Positions 6,206 through 7,475 of a stretch of DNA of 7,475 nt are shown here, piece by piece (position 1 is the first letter of the stretch; the number at the start of each line of letters is the position of its first letter). Origin of the DNA: Propionibacterium sp. GTDB taxonomy: Bacteria > Actinomycetota > Actinomycetes > Propionibacteriales > Propionibacteriaceae. The DNA is taken from positions 1-7,475 of the forward strand of contig JAAYZP010000123.1 in assembly GCA_012514785.1 (NCBI GenBank), in the 5' to 3' direction. A program made the position numbers and the translations under genes. The notes beneath the pieces were generated by a model. It was not told where the DNA came from, did not search any database, and worked only from the letters and a program-made list of their open reading frames with translations.

Positions 6206-7475
6206 ATGGCTGATCTGATTCCCGCTCGCACCCGCGTCGCCCCGTCACCCACGGGCGACCCCCACGTCGGCACCGCCTTCATGGCGCTGTTCGACCTCGC
6301 CTGGGCCCGCAAGACCGGCGGCAAGTTCGTGCTCCGCATCGAGGACACGGACCAGGCTCGCCTCGTCGAGGGCAGCGAGCAGCAGATCTACGACTCGCTC
6401 GAATGGCTCGGCCTCCAACCCGACGAGGGCCCGCACGTCGGCGGCGAATTCGGCCCGTACCGCCAGTCCGAGCGGCTGGAGACCTACCGGCCCTACGTCG
6501 ACCAGCTGATCGCCGACGGGCACGCCTACCACTGCTGGTGCTCCTCCGAGCGCCTCAAGGAGATGCGCGACGAGCAGGCCGCCAGCAAGCAGGCGAATAC
6601 CGGCTACGACCGGTTCTGCGTCGGGATGACCCGCGAGGAGCGCGCGAAGCAGCCGGGCTTCACGGAGACACCGGTGGTGCGGATGCTGGTGCCCGACGAC
6701 GCACCCACCACGTTCGACGACATCATCCGCGGCGAGGTGAAGGCTCCGTTCCCGGACGACCAGGTGATCCTCAAGGCCGACGGGTTCCCGACGTATCACA
6801 TGGCCGTCGTCGTCGACGACCACCTGATGGGCATCACCACGGTCGTGCGCGGTGAGGAGTGGATCTCCTCGACGCCGAAGCACGTGCTGCTCTACCAGTG
6901 GCTGGGCTGGGAGGTGCCGCAGTTCGCGCACATGCCGCTGCTGCGCAACACCGACAAGTCCAAGATCTCGAAGCGCAAGAACCCGGCTGCGCGCCTGCTG
7001 TGGTTCAAGGAGCAGGGCTACCTGCCGGAGGCGGTGCGCAACTTCCTCCAGCTGCTCGGCTACGCGGGCGACGACGAGGAAGATGTGAAGTCCTTCGAGC
7101 AGTTCGTCGAGGAGTTCGCTTGGGCGAAGGTCAACCCCGTCGGGCCGATCTTCGACCTCGAGAAGCTCGACTGGCTGAACGGCCACTACATCCGCACGCT
7201 CAGCGTCGACGAGCTGACCGACCGGATCGTCGAGTACGCGTCGGGCACGGGCCAGTGGGAGCAGACGATGGACGTCGAGATCCTGCGGCAGGCCGTGCCG
7301 ATCATCCAGGAGCGGCTCACGTTGCTGAAGGACGCGCTGCCGCAGTTGGATTTCCTGTTCGCCGAGGGGGTCGAGATCGCCGACGACGCGCGCGCGTCGC
7401 TGGCCGACAACGCGGCCGAGGTGCTCGATGCGGGCATCGAGGTGGTGGAGAGCGTCGAGTTCGATGCGGAGTCGA
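6206..7475 (+). CDS. gltX: Glutamyl-tRNA synthetase (3' end outside window)
   Basis: Class I synthetase charging tRNA-Glu in the cytosol. The frame is open from ATG 6206 to the window end: 423 codons plus one base, of a family usually 470-500 residues, so roughly the last 60 are missing. The HIGH-equivalent is HVGT at 20-23 in APSPTGDPHVGTAF; the KMSKS loop is KISKR at 253-257. Residues 110-138 show C-x-C-x21-Y-x3-C, a zinc-site pattern (C110, C112, Y134, C138). FDLEKLDWLNGHYIR marks the entry to the helical anticodon-binding region. The upstream gene glsA is on the same strand but about 370 bp of repeats intervene, so gltX probably has its own promoter. With GlnRS present, this GluRS is expected to be discriminating, though sequence alone does not prove it. 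Confidence 0.97.
   Translation, partial: MADLIPARTRVAPSPTGDPHVGTAFMALFDLAWARKTGGKFVLRIEDTDQARLVEGSEQQIYDSLEWLGLQPDEGPHVGGEFGPYRQSERLETYRPYVDQLIADGHAYHCWCSSERLKEMRDEQAASKQANTGYDRFCVGMTREERAKQPGFTETPVVRMLVPDDAPTTFDDIIRGEVKAPFPDDQVILKADGFPTYHMAVVVDDHLMGITTVVRGEEWISSTPKHVLLYQWLGWEVPQFAHMPLLRNTDKSKISKRKNPAARLLWFKEQGYLPEAVRNFLQLLGYAGDDEEDVKSFEQFVEEFAWAKVNPVGPIFDLEKLDWLNGHYIRTLSVDELTDRIVEYASGTGQWEQTMDVEILRQAVPIIQERLTLLKDALPQLDFLFAEGVEIADDARASLADNAAEVLDAGIEVVESVEFDAES

Noticed and set aside
5898..6218. 106-codon open frame across the repeat region
   Set aside because: It is built from the direct repeats read in a shifted frame (the 124-bp period is not a multiple of three) and has no coding signature.
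6245..7186. 313-codon open frame on the minus strand opposite gltX
   Set aside because: Antisense shadow of a gene with intact HVGT and KISKR synthetase motifs.

Overview
The window looks like chromosomal DNA from a high-GC Gram-positive bacterium (Actinomycetota). The reading frames have strongly G/C-biased third codon positions and throw long antisense shadow frames. The partial EF-Tu, the glutaminase with a STAS tail and start codons that seem to lack a ribosome binding site all fit. A Propionibacteriaceae-like origin is a guess, based on a full-length GlnRS and intergenic repeats with a GGTTGAGC...TCGAAACC core. The core genes seen here are housekeeping genes; no phage, transposase, CRISPR, toxin or defence gene is visible.

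Layout. 1-330 (+) is the 3' end of tuf (EF-Tu domain III), closed by a strong hairpin terminator at 350-388. 389-697 is an apparently non-coding gap between convergent genes. 698-4530 (-) is a likely operon read right to left: a small DUF4112-type membrane protein, glnS (glutaminyl-tRNA synthetase), then a MscS-type mechanosensitive channel with a long acidic cytosolic tail. A 45-bp divergent promoter region (4531-4575) separates it from glsA (+, 4576-5835), a glutaminase fused to a C-terminal STAS domain. 5836-6205 is filled with repeats: two near-identical direct copies of a hairpin-rich element, then a diverged inverted relative. gltX (+, from 6206) runs off the right end of the window.

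How the genes fit together. Three adjacent loci handle glutamine and glutamate: GlsA hydrolyses glutamine to glutamate, GlnRS charges tRNA-Gln and GluRS charges tRNA-Glu. The MscS channel and the DUF4112 protein in the glnS operon are membrane proteins. Because glutamate is a major osmolyte and some actinobacterial MscS channels export it (MscCG of Corynebacterium glutamicum), a functional link is conceivable, but it is an inference from neighbourhood only.

Most notable points: the repeat cluster before gltX, whose first copy contains the glsA stop codon; the STAS domain without the usual phosphorylatable serine; leaderless-type promoters for glsA and glnS with identical -10-to-ATG spacing; and a leucine in EF-Tu where E. 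coli has Arg333, a position linked to pulvomycin resistance. I did not find a convincing wholly new system.
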